Source: Metarhizium brunneum
Lineage: Eukaryota > Ascomycota > Sordariomycetes > Hypocreales > Clavicipitaceae
Direction: 5' to 3'
Length of the DNA: 64,000 bases
Assembly (NCBI RefSeq): GCF_013426205.1
Contig: NC_089422.1
Location: forward strand, 9,451,001-9,515,000
In this document: one piece after another, positions 23,529-33,783 of the stretch
How the letters are laid out: every line of letters starts with the position of its first letter
How positions within the stretch are numbered: position 1 is the stretch's first letter
Notes under the pieces: generated by a model
The model's input: only the letters and a program-made list of their open reading frames with translations
Told to the model about the DNA's origin: nothing
The model's database searches: none
Position numbers and translations under genes: made by a program

Positions 23529-23890
23529 TCACGGCAGAACAAGGGGGGAGAGTTGATGACTTGGAATCTCCCCGGCGGCATTGACTGCCTCGGTGATGTC
23601 TATTCCTTCTCTAGCAGTGGAAGAAGCAAACTCGCCAATATAGTCAATAACCTTTTGAAGCTTGCCATCGAAATTGGGACAGAGTTCTTCCAGCTCTCGG
23701 GTCATACTCTCTATAAGCAACCGTCGACGTCTTCAACGGAGGATTCAGGGCCGTCAAGACGGCTAATTCCGACATCAGCTGTTTTGTATCTGGCAATTCT
23801 CAACATCTCCTTACACTGTGGTGGAAAACGCGACGTCCACGGCCGGGGCAGTAGACTAGCACAAATGAGCTTCTTAGAGTCGTAGTCCAT
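23529..23890 (-). pseudogene. Possible decayed coding relic, family unknown
   Basis: On the minus strand a start at 23890 reads about 59 residues to a stop near 23710, and an overlapping frame (23720-23529) continues with a protein-like helix containing TRELEELCPNFDGKLQKVI. The two are out of register, so they could be exons or frameshifted pieces. Composition is more protein-like than chance frames nearby, but I recognise no family. Intergenic noise remains possible. Confidence 0.2.
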
Positions 23891-24370
23891 CTTTCCCGCC
23901 TGGTGCCAATGAAGCCAGCATCAAGGAAGGCTTAAGATGGCTTTTGTTAATACACTTTACAAAGATGGTGGCGAGCCACGAGCTTTGGAATAAAAGACTT
24001 GGAGATGGTTGGAATTCAGGCATAGTGATACCACCAACTGATCTAACACTCTGGAAATGATGCTTTTCAACTTGTGCGCGGCGGAATTGACTATTGTGGT
24101 CCGGGGGGAGCAGCTCTAGGCGTCATGCCGAGGCCGACTGGTTTGACGAGGCGGTAAGAATTGTGCCCAGTCCGCAGGAACGGGAGTAACATCTCAGAAA
24201 TCAAGACAGCTTTGCAATATTTTGTGTCAAGATGAAGCAGATAGACCTGGTTTGAGGCAACTATACTATAAAGGCAAATGGGCGAGAACGGGGCGTAGAA
24301 TTACAGATAAAAGTGTTGGCATGGTCATGCCATCGACGAAAGCCTCTGTAGAGAGCAAAGACCGATGCAG

Positions 24371-27085
24371 TTAGGAACCTACACATATTCGTTAGCAAAG
24401 GCATTCCTCGGTGAATAAATACTTCCAGGCTTACCTCCTCCTCCACATCCGCCGCCGCCGCCTCCTCCTCCTCCTCCACATCCTCCTCCTCCTCCGCAAC
24501 CTCCGCCGCCTCCCGATCCCGATCCTCCTCCGCAGCCTCCTGTGCTGCCACAACCTCCCGTTCCAGACCCGCAGCCCTGGTAACCGCTATTAGCAAAAGA
24601 CGTGAGAAGATATACCATGGACGGGACATACTCCTATACCACCGCATCCTCCGGCATTTCCACACGCTCCGGCTGCTACGCCTCCACCACCGCAGCTTCC
24701 AGCGGCACACCCTCCCCAAGCACCGGCACCCGTGTGGACATAACATGGATCCCATCCGTAGTACATGCCCGGTGCCAGGTACAGCGGATACACTGCGGGG
24801 GAATACACTGCATTCTGCTTAGTATTTCAACATCATTGCAGATGGCCAAAAGATGAAGAGGGGGTTGTGGCACGTACTGAAATATGAATAGCCCCAGTGG
24901 TCGTAATAGTCATTGCGTGGAGGAAGCGTACGGCCCTTTTTCTCGGCGCGCTTCACAGCCTTTTGGTAGTTTCGCTCCAGAGATTCCTCTTGACGAGAGC
25001 GGAGGTAGGCGCTGACTGGCCCTCTAGACGCATCCGCGGAACGGACTGCGTTGTGAGCCGAGATGTGGGCAGAGTTATCCGGAGGGCAGCGCCCGGCTCT
25101 GCCAGATTGATAAAAGTCTTGTGCATACTTGTCACCCTTTGAGGTGCCGAGAAATGAGTTCAAAGAGGACGTGTGCGACGCGCGGATGGCTACACCAAAA
25201 GAGTATTCAGCATCGGCAGAGTTCATGGTACGAAAGCTGGGACGGGAGTGTGAACGGATATATACCTTCGCAGTACCAACAAGTACATTCGCTGTACAAT
25301 TCATGAAATAGAACTTGGTACGTCTTGGACGTCCATTCGAATGCCTGGTTGAGCTTGACTTCTTCGATCTTGTCATCATGATCAATGAACTTGAATGTCG
25401 CTCTTGTCGTGTCGGCATAGTAGGACGGAGGGATGAGCTGATGGGTGTGCCACGCAAGGTCGACGTCCAGCGTCGGGACAGCGATTTGCTTTGGATAACG
25501 CCTCATCAACTCCATGAACTTGACGTACTTGTCTATAAGCCGCGCCATTGTCTCTCGTGCCGAGGGGCTGTGCAGCCAATCCAGCTTGACCATCTTGTCA
25601 ACAAACACTCCCTGGCGCATCACGGCTCCGCACAAGTCCAATGCGAATGGCGAGAAATTCTCCCAATACCGACTCATCATCTTTCTCACGCAGTTTTTGG
25701 ACTTGGGAGGAATCTTGTACCGACTGCTCCATCTGGGGGGCATGGAGTTTATGCGACAGAGTCGGCTGGAGTCACGCAATACTCCCTCGACAAGAGATTT
25801 GACCGTCTCCATGGTTGGGTTTCTGTGGGATTTGAAGATGTCTTGGATTTGAATTCGCAAGTCGAGCTGGATCATGCGGTTGGGGAACGTCCTTGGATAC
25901 ACATTTTCCTGATGCCCGCTTGGTACAAGTTCCGGCATGCCATTTTGCGGATCGAGGATTGTTCCAGGCATTGGCACCGACTTGGCAAGAAGCAATGCCG
26001 AATCTTGCACAAATTTACGAACAGACAGGGCCTCTTTGCAAATATTGCCGTGGCAAGCAACACATTGATGGCTCAACTTGCCGTCCCCATATCCACTACC
26101 GACAAGACCGGATAATCTGCGCGAATATTAGCCTTGATTGCAATATCTGAACAGGTGCCTCGGGTGCGACAAACCCGTCTTGCCTGTTGGTAGATTCTTG
26201 ATCTCCACAGGTTGTCCATGGGATGTGGTTGGGAACCTGGCAGTAAGGACAATTGATGATCTTGACCATGGGCTCACCCGTGTTGGCCCAACATCGACCG
26301 GTTGCCTGCGTCCAACGTGTTGGGCAGGCATCAGAGACGGAGTAGTCAAAGTTTGTGTCGATTGCCTCGTTGATAAGAGGCCAGGGCATACCATCTTGCC
26401 ACAGGCCCTTCATTGAACTTCGAATGGAATCCTCGAGAAATGCTCGAGGATTGAGCATATGAGAATGAAACACCATGAGTACGTCTGGGCAGCTTCAACG
26501 TTAGCGTCTGCAATATTTTGGGATCCCACGGTGAATGTACACACCTAGAGGCGGAAGCATATCTGGTCCAAGTCCTCGAGGGTCTTTGCAGAGTATGGGA
26601 AAGTTGGCGTACAAATCGGATGCAGGTTCGGCCATCATGTCTTGGGTAAGATGATTTTGGCCTTGAATGACCCTCCACCAAGTCTCATACCGATCAACGG
26701 CACGAGCGACAAACAGTGCCCATCTCTTTTCACGGATCTTGCTCAGAGCAAGCTTTACCTTTTCCGCGTCTTCCATCTTGATGCCCTTTCCAGCATGGAT
26801 GGCATCCAAGTCGAAACCATCAGCGTCATGGCCCGCGCGACTGTCGTACAAGCCGAAAAGACCGTCAGTGTAGCCCACTTCCTCCTTCAAGTTGTGGATG
26901 GCGTGGAGGAGTTTCAAGTGGGCGAGACAGGTATCAACCGTGAGCCTTCTTTGCGCAATGTCGGTCTCCAACGACAAATGCGCAAATGCCGCTGTAGTAT
27001 CGACGTCGACAGGTGGTTGCGCCTCTGCTTGTTCAGCTGCGTACGCCGGTGGTGCAACACCATCGCGGTCATCTTGACCACGCAT
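24371..27085 (-). CDS. Glycine-rich domain-containing protein (GRDP, DUF1399)
   Basis: Seven exons on the minus strand: 27085-26545, 26484-26175, 26116-25266, 25189-24878, 24807-24632, 24576-24435 and 24378-24371. They give 779 residues. The first 200 residues form a helical domain with LKLLHAIHNLKEEVGY. Exon 2 has paired Cys (INCPYCQVPNHIPW) and exon 3 opens with QCVACHGNICKEAL, probably metal-binding. The DUF1399 core in exon 3 has VPTLDVDLAWHTHQL and ends CTCWYCE, continued in exon 4 by the block CPPDNSAHISAHNAV. The C-terminus is almost only Gly and Cys. Plant GRDPs are linked to stress and hormone responses; fungal roles are unknown. Exon 5 could also start at 24792. If the last intron is not removed, translation ends at 24379 with about 18 extra residues. 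Confidence 0.88.
24435..24576 (-). repeat. GGA/GGC/TGT triplet repeat coding Gly/Cys tail
   Basis: Exon 6 of the GRDP-like gene is a near-pure run of Gly codons broken by Cys codons, a purine-rich imperfect trinucleotide repeat. Such a tract is prone to length change by slippage, so its length may vary between strains. Confidence 0.75.
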
Positions 27086-29615
27086 GATGTTCTAGGGGAT
27101 GATTAGCTGATGTGAAGAGGGACTGGTTTGAGTAGGGAGGGTGTATATTCTAGATGTATTGGACTCAAGGCGTCGCCGCTGGGGTATTATGACGTCGCAG
27201 CCGTTGCCTCCAAGTTTGGCCGGAGGAGCAGAAGAGGAGATGGACTAGGGCGCAAGTGTTCAACATGAATGTTGTCGACGACCGCATTCAGTGCTCACAT
27301 GTGCACCTTGGTACTCCTTAGCAGAAGCCTGTTGTCTGAAACGGTCGCTCTTTGAGATGGAAATAGCCCAGGGCGGCGTTGAGACGTGCTTTGTTCGCGC
27401 GATGACATCAGCTCAGCAGCATGGCCAGGTCAAGAATCATGGTTCTCGAGTGTTCAAGGTTGTTTCGCGTGGCCATGGCCAGTCAGCCCAACAATGCCTT
27501 GTCACGAAAAGGTTGGGACGCCAAACGCCACCAAGCAGGCAGGCAGCACCACGGTGGTGTAACAACATTGAACATTTGAACATTGAACATTGAACACTGA
27601 ACCAACCAGGTAGGTAGTTGACTCTCGAGGTATTGCACGTGTCCCGTCAAGCTTCATTGTTCGTAGGACCAGCAACAGTGCGCTTCTCTTTAACTTGCGG
27701 TGCGGCAAGTGTGTGATGGTATTGGTGCCGATTACCCGTCTGGTCAGCGACGAAGTGGCTAGTCCAACTTGGCATGTCGATGGTGCACTAATGTTCAATG
27801 TTCGTTGCCAACGGGTCGATACGCAACCACACATGCATACATGTCAGCTGGTACTTGTGTATGTAAGAGCACGTGCACTCAATGACATGGAGACTCCATG
27901 TCCAGATGTCCGCCACCCAACATTGACTGCCAACATGAAAGCTGCCGTGAGTGCCTTCCTTCCCCGCGATGAGGCCGTGTTTGGTCGCTGCTCATGTCTG
28001 GTCTGGTCTGGTGCAACCTGGCACGACAGCAACATTTGAAGAGCCCAGTGCTGTCTTGTCGCTGTCCCTCGCGGCTAAAGACTGCATGTGGTCCAGTAAC
28101 TCACATGCGATTCACTGCATGTGGTCAATCCAATTGAATCTCTTCAATGTTCCATGTTGTGTCTTCAGCCTCAACGCCACATGCACTGGCCCAGATCTCA
28201 GTGCTTCCTCCCGTCAGCCCCAGTCCAAGCTCCCAGGCAGCCATGGTCCGATGTGCCCGAGATGCCAAATTCCCACCAGTGTCGTCGTCGTCTGGTTGCT
28301 CACATGCAGGGCATGTCATGGCAGCCTCTCCACACAGCCGGTAGCATTGGCGAGTGCCCAGCACTATGTTGAAGCATTTGGCGCCTGATGGGGTGGCTGT
28401 GGTAGGAAAGCAAATGTGCTTCCCACGATAACCTCATCTCTTTCCATCAATGATGGCAATACTCGTTTTAAAAACTACCTACCCACCTAAGTAGAGTCCC
28501 GTCACCGTTTAATACGAGTAATTTCGCCCCCGTAAGCGTCCAAGCTCCACCTGGTGTCATTGCCTCGTGTGAATGGAGTCCCGCCCCGAGCGTTGTTTTG
28601 CACCCAGCCGGACATTTATTAGTACTACTACTAGTTGACATGACGTTTCCTGCTCCATCTTTTGACGTCGCTTGGGAACCGAGGGCCCGAGGCCATGTAC
28701 ATATGTCTGGTAGCTTCTTCGTCGACGGCGCGCACAGGCTAGGCATTCGCACTCACCCATTCATGTTCCCATACAAGAGTCTCAAGTGCTGGTACAATTG
28801 GCCGTTTCTTTTCTTTGCACCCCCATCTCGGCGCTGCCTGTTGCAGCCATGACAGACGCAATTAGGGCCTGAATCAGCATGTACCCCTCAAGTGCTGGTA
28901 TGAATCAGCGTCAAGTCTCACGTTGCGTTCCCGCCAAAACGCACCGAGTACATACAGGTCGGCACCTCTGGAATCTTGGCCGTGCTCTATCTGACTGAAA
29001 CGCCAAAATGTCAGTGGTCTGCTTTGTTTACCCGGAATACCGAGGACCTTGGAGACGCTTCCTCCTGGTACATTGATGACGTGGCGCTGGATCTTGACTC
29101 CGTGTCTCTGTGATTGGCACTCTGGCATCGCCGTTGCCCAGCGCTAGCTGTCAGACGGCTTTGTTTATTGGGTCCAAAATGACATTCGTAGCGTCGAGTT
29201 ATTTATAAAATACGAAGGTCGACGCCCTAGTTGAAAAGACACGAGGGCAATCCGTCGGCTCCGTGCTTTCAGTGGCCTTTCGGTGAATAAATGGGCTGTC
29301 GACCCCTTCTCTTGAACACTTGCCACCGTTTTTGAGCGTGATTTTTGCCCTTGCACTCGTTGTTGGCTTTTGTCTCGTTTTGATAGTTTCTTGTGGTTTC
29401 CGACAATGGGAATAGACCTCTGACCGGCGCCAAAACGCTTCGCTCCAGGTATATCGACGTCACTGGACCAAACCTCGGCGAGCGAGTTGCCCAGCATTAC
29501 GGAGTAGTGGTACCGAAGCGCTGCCGCCGAGCTGCCGCGAGCTGTCACTCATTGGGTTGCGTCACCTTCACTCGTTCATCTTGGCCTCGCGCGACTTGGT
29601 TGGCGGCTCAAGGAT
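27086..29615. other. Gene-free divergent region with AACATTGAA cluster
   Basis: About 2.5 kb between the GRDP-like gene (minus) and the GH5 gene (plus), so both promoters lie here. Five copies of the dispersed 9-mer occur between 27564 and 28151, three of them in a tight cluster. TACGGAGTA is at 29498-29506 and a short TCTGG run near 28004-28016. No coding family is visible. Confidence 0.5.
27564..27603 (+). repeat. Clustered AACATTGAAC-type short repeats
   Basis: Three exact AACATTGAA words (27564, 27579, 27586; the last two overlap by two bases) plus near-copies (AACATTTGAA, GAACACTGAA) are packed into 40 bases. The rest of the window has 15 more exact copies, all scattered. Confidence 0.8.
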
Positions 29616-31166
29616 ATGCATACGCGCGCATGGCTCTCGGGCCTGTTGGCCATGTCTACGGGGGTCATGGGCGAGTTGAAGTACTTGGTATGTTTGATCC
29701 TCTGTGAGCGACGACAGCAAGTCTTTATTATTGAACGACGTCTCTTCTCAACTAACCTACAAGACCAGGGGGTTGCCATGGCTGGCATAGACTTTGGCTG
29801 CGACATTGATGTAAGATAATACGAGTCGACAATGACGGTGGCTCATGACTGACCGTAGAGGACAGGGCTCATGTCCCGGCGACCACGTCCAAGTGCCCCT
29901 TGCATCCCTGGGCGGCGCCGACTCTGCTGGTCAGATGAAGCACTTTGTGGACGATGACGGCATGAACACATTTCGACTCTGTAAGTGTCCCGTGCATGAA
30001 TGACTTCATCTCTTCAGCCTTGCTTTGCTAATGCATTGGCGGCGAAGCAATGAGCTGGCAATACATCACGGCGGGTCAGCCCTCGGGCGGGTTGGACAAG
30101 ATCAATTTCGGCAATTTCGACAAGTTGGTTCAGGCTTGTCTGGATACCGGCGCATACTGCATGCTCGACCTGCACAACTTTGCGCGGTACGACGGCGGAA
30201 TCATTGGCCAGGGGGGCCCGAGTGACGACGTCTTCGCCGGCTTGTGGAAGCAGCTCGCGACGTTCTACGCCAAGAGCGACAAGATCATCTTCGGCCTCAT
30301 GAATGAACCGCACGACCTGGACATCAAGACGTGGGCCAAGAGCTGCCAGGCGGCCGTGACGGCAATCCGAAAGGCCGGCGCCACATCGCAACTCATCCTC
30401 CTCCCCGGAACCAACTTTGCCAGCGCCGAGACATTTGTGTCTACGGGAAGTGCCGAGGCCCTCTCCGCGATTACGAACCCCGACGGCTCAACCGACAACT
30501 TGCTGCTTGATCTGCACAAGTACTTGGACATCAACAACTCGGGCACCCATGCCGAGTGCACCACCAACAATGTGGCCGGCTTCAAAACCATTGCAGAGTG
30601 GCTGCGCAAGAACAAGCGCCTCGCTTTCGTGTCCGAGTCTGGTGCCTCCATGGACCAATCTGTAAGTACACAAAGCCACGGCTGACCATTGATGTCACTG
30701 TTTCAATGTTGCAAGTTGCGCGCCAATACTGACAAGTCTCCAGTGCATGACCAAGTTCTGTGAACAAAACGAATTTATTGCCGACAATGACGACGTTCTC
30801 GTTGGCTTTGTTGGCTGGGGGGCAGGCGGATTCGACGGCACGTATGTGCTTACCCTGACGCCCTCGCGATCCGGCGATGCCTGGACCGACAACAAATTAA
30901 TGAAGCAATGCATCATTGCGCCGTTTGGCAAGGCTGCGAGCGCAACCGCGTCGACTACGCAGGCGCCAACATCTACCACCACCACGTCCACGTCGGCGAC
31001 GTCGACGGAGCAGGCGACCGACAAGACGCCCTCTGCTACCCCCGGCACAAGGAATACCAATGCGAATGAAGCCGCTCCAAAAAAGGGCAATGCCGCCGAC
31101 CACGTGGCAATTTCTCACATTTACATCATCTTGGCGAGCATGGCAGGGCTACGACTTTACTTGTAG
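29616..31166 (+). CDS. GH5 endo-glucanase, likely GPI-anchored
   Basis: Five exons (29616-29687, 29769-29810, 29866-29980, 30048-30661, 30744-31166) encode 421 residues. The start MHTRAWLSGLL gives a signal peptide ending near VMGELKY. GH5 signatures follow: MAGIDFGCDID, YCMLDLHNFARYDG, the acid/base Glu in IFGLMNEPHD, the conserved His in LLLDLHKYLD, and the nucleophile Glu in AFVSESGAS. This is the Cel5/EG-type fold acting on beta-1,4-glucan. The catalytic domain ends near residue 325. A Thr/Ser-rich stalk follows, and the end (SHIYIILASMAGLRLYL) is hydrophobic after a small-residue stretch, consistent with a GPI-anchor signal. Intron 4 carries one TTCAATGTT word at 30702. Confidence 0.88.
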
Positions 31167-31454
31167 ACAATGCCGGCGCATGATTTGTGCACAGAGGGCC
31201 CGGCTCTGTGGACGATGTAGTACATATATGGATAGAACCGGGCTTTGTTTTGCTGCGGGGAAGGCGCTTACATTGCGGACATTTGAGCGAAGTTTTTTTT
31301 TAAATCATTAGAATATGTACTTTTTTGGGATACATGGACCGATGCTGCTCGACACAAACGGGCGTAGAGCACCCTGACAACCACGAGTAAGATATACAAA
31401 ACCCGCATAGAGATGCATCTTCTTGGCCAGCACGAATGCGAATCCCGCCTACTT

Positions 31455-33044
31455 TTACCCCGTAAGAGCCGGCTGATCCCCAGATTTCCAGTGGTACCTG
31501 CTCGCCGGATGATCCTCCCTTGGAATCCTTTGCCCAGCCTCCCCGGACAGATTCTCTCGGTACGTGCCCCCCTCCACGGCGTAGTCGTCCCAGAACAAGC
31601 CCCGTTGGCGCAGAACCGGCAGCAGAAGCTCAATGATGTCCTCAAACGACCCCGGGAGAATGGCGTACGCCAGGTTGAACCCGTCCACGTCGGCCTCGGC
31701 CACCCACCTCTCCATCTCGTCGGCGACCCTGTCGGGGGTGCCCACGACGGTGGCCCCGAGCCCGCCTATCTTGATGTGGTTTGCGACGGTGTGCTTGGTC
31801 CATCTGGGCACTTCCGGCGTCGACTTGGACCACGCGTCGACGGCCGAGCGGATGGCGTTGGACTCGACGTGCCGCAGCTCCTCGTCGTCGCCGTACTTGG
31901 CGAGGTCGATGCCCGTCCAGCCGCCAAAGAGCGCCAGCGCGCCGTCCTCGGAGCCGTGGCTCAGGTACTCGCGGTACTTGGCCTCGGCTTCCTGCTGCGT
32001 CTTCCCGAGCACCGGGCAGAAGAGCGTCAGGAACTTGATGGAGCGGGGGTCGCGGTTGTACTGCGTCTTCGCCTGCTGTCGGATGTCGGCAATGTTCTTG
32101 GCGATTGTCGACGGGCTGTGGCCGGCGACAAAGATGGCCTCGGCGTTCTTGGCCGCAAAGGCCTTGCCGGCGCTCGACGTGCCTGCCTGTAGGATCAGGG
32201 GCGTTCGCTGAGGCGATGGCTGGCAGATGTGCGGTCCCGGTACGGTGAAGTACTTGCCCGCGTGGTTGATGGTTCGGACGAGCGACGGGTCAGTGTATAC
32301 CCTGGTTTTGGGGTCGAGCTTGACGGCATCGTCCCGCCATGAGGCTTGCCTGGGTACAATTAGCACTGACGATGATGTCTGGCTGCTGTCTCAGCATGCT
32401 TGGGGGGTGGCATTGGCGTACCAGAGTTTGTAGGTGACGTCGACGTATTCCTCTGCTATGGCGTATCGCTCATCGTGCGGCGGCTGTTCGGTGAATCCGA
32501 GATTTCGAGCCGCAGAATCGAGATAGCCCGTCACAATGTTCCATCCCAGGCGTCCGCCGGTGAGATGGTCGACGGTGCTTAGGCGCCGGGCCAGGTGATA
32601 GGGTTGTTCATAGGTAGTAGCTACGGTTACCCCGAAGCCAATGTTTTTTGTTGCTGCTGCCATGGCGGGAACAACCGCGAGCGGCTCATTCACAGGCCAT
32701 TGGGCTCCGGATACGACTGCAGGGTCGGGATTCTTTGGGCCTTTGTAAACATCGTAGGATCCCTGACGGACAAACAGTTAGTGGGCAACAAGAGACTACA
32801 TATGTATGTAGGAAACATGGAAGCAACTGACCAGTACGTCGGCTATGAATATGCCATGGAACTTGCCCTTTTCGAGGAGCTTTGCAAGTTCGACCCAATG
32901 GGACACATTGTTGAAGTTTGACGATCTATCGTCTGGGTGTTGCCACAGCCCGGGAGACTGGTGGCCACTGCAAGACTCCACAAAGGCATGAAGGATGAGC
33001 TTCTTCTTTGGTGAGCTGGCCAAACTCGCATCCGAGTCTGCCAT
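31455..33044 (-). CDS. FMN-dependent monooxygenase, NtaA/SnaA/DszA type
   Basis: Three exons (33044-32832, 32762-32422, 32349-31455) encode 482 residues, the normal length of bacterial-luciferase-like class C monooxygenases. Motifs include LILHAFVESCSGHQSPGLW at the start, FHGIFIADVL at the end of exon 1, TYEQPYHLARRLSTVDHLTG and GRLGWNIVTGY in exon 2, and ILQAGTSSAGKAFAAKNAEA in exon 3. Such proteins use FMNH2 from a partner reductase and O2 to open nitrilotriacetate, EDTA, sulfonates or dibenzothiophene sulfone; fungal substrates are mostly unknown. It is transcribed away from the urea permease DUR3 with 739 bp between the starts. No flavin reductase gene lies nearby. Fungal copies of this mainly bacterial family are often suspected of horizontal transfer, but three introns-style exons show it is well adapted here. 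Confidence 0.9.
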
Positions 33045-33783
33045 GTTGCGATGATGCGTTGCCGTGGTTGGCAATTGCTTGGAGCGGTAAATCGAGTGAC
33101 TGCATGTGGCCCAACAGACGAGATCGAGGGTTGTACAGTCTGGTTTTTAAGTAGAACCCGACATGATATTCTTGCTAGATTTCCATTGGGCCGTGCCGTC
33201 CACGTCGCGCCGTGTCCGATCACTTGCATCACGTTGCCGCTTCACCAGATTGCGCCATCGATCACGACTACCGCGTCATTGCACTCAAGGCCAAGTAGTG
33301 CTGGCCAATCATTCTGCACATTTGGTCAAATCACGGCATTCACATTTGCCAAGAATGAGTAGCCAGGTTTACTCTAAATGTTATTTATGCTAATTAGCCT
33401 GTTATCAAGATAATTATTCGTAGCCCACGGCTCCTAGTTTCGGCAACGCAATCACGGCTGAAACAATACATCTCATGCCTGGACTAGCCGATATCGCGCA
33501 ATTAGGACAAGAGCTCATGCTGGGAGAGTACTTCTTGTAGCATCAATGCATCTAGTAAAGAAAAGTGCCCATTTGCAAACGAGCATATATAGCAATGTAT
33601 CCCGTTGGCAACTGAAAGAAGGGGTCCGGGGCCCTGTCCGTGGTAGGGTAGGTCCATCTGTCGCTCAACATATCCCAAATATTCACAATCCTGCCATCTA
33701 TCGGTCGAGTGCCGCGGTAGCAAATCTGCAGGCTTTTTCTTCGGCTTTCTCGTCTCTTGAATCCGCCTGGAAGCCATAAAATC
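33045..33783. other. Divergent promoter of monooxygenase and DUR3
   Basis: 739 bp shared between two divergently transcribed genes. A palindromic GATA pair lies at 33402-33413. No open frame of note belongs here. Confidence 0.6.
33402..33413. promoter_or_regulatory. Inverted GATA pair (putative AreA/NIT2 site)
   Basis: TTATCAAGATAA is a perfect 12-bp palindrome made of two head-to-head GATA elements. GATA factors of the AreA/NIT2 type bind such sites to activate nitrogen-source genes, including urea permeases. It lies about 370 bp upstream of the DUR3 ATG and about 360 bp upstream of the monooxygenase ATG. Binding is inferred. Confidence 0.55.

Larger units (their letters stand above)
21013..24370. 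other. Gene-poor stretch with repeated words
   Basis: About 3.4 kb with no gene I can name. Its left end is the GH16 promoter (TATATATAT at 21098-21106). The 9-mer AACATTGAA or complement lies at 21521, 21727 and 21759, and TACGGAGTA at 22933. The part around 22660-22900 is AT-rich. A possible coding relic is described at 23529-23890. Confidence 0.45.

Noticed and set aside
23133..23885. 250-codon plus-strand open frame
   Set aside because: No family motif; the minus strand has the more protein-like sequence over part of it.
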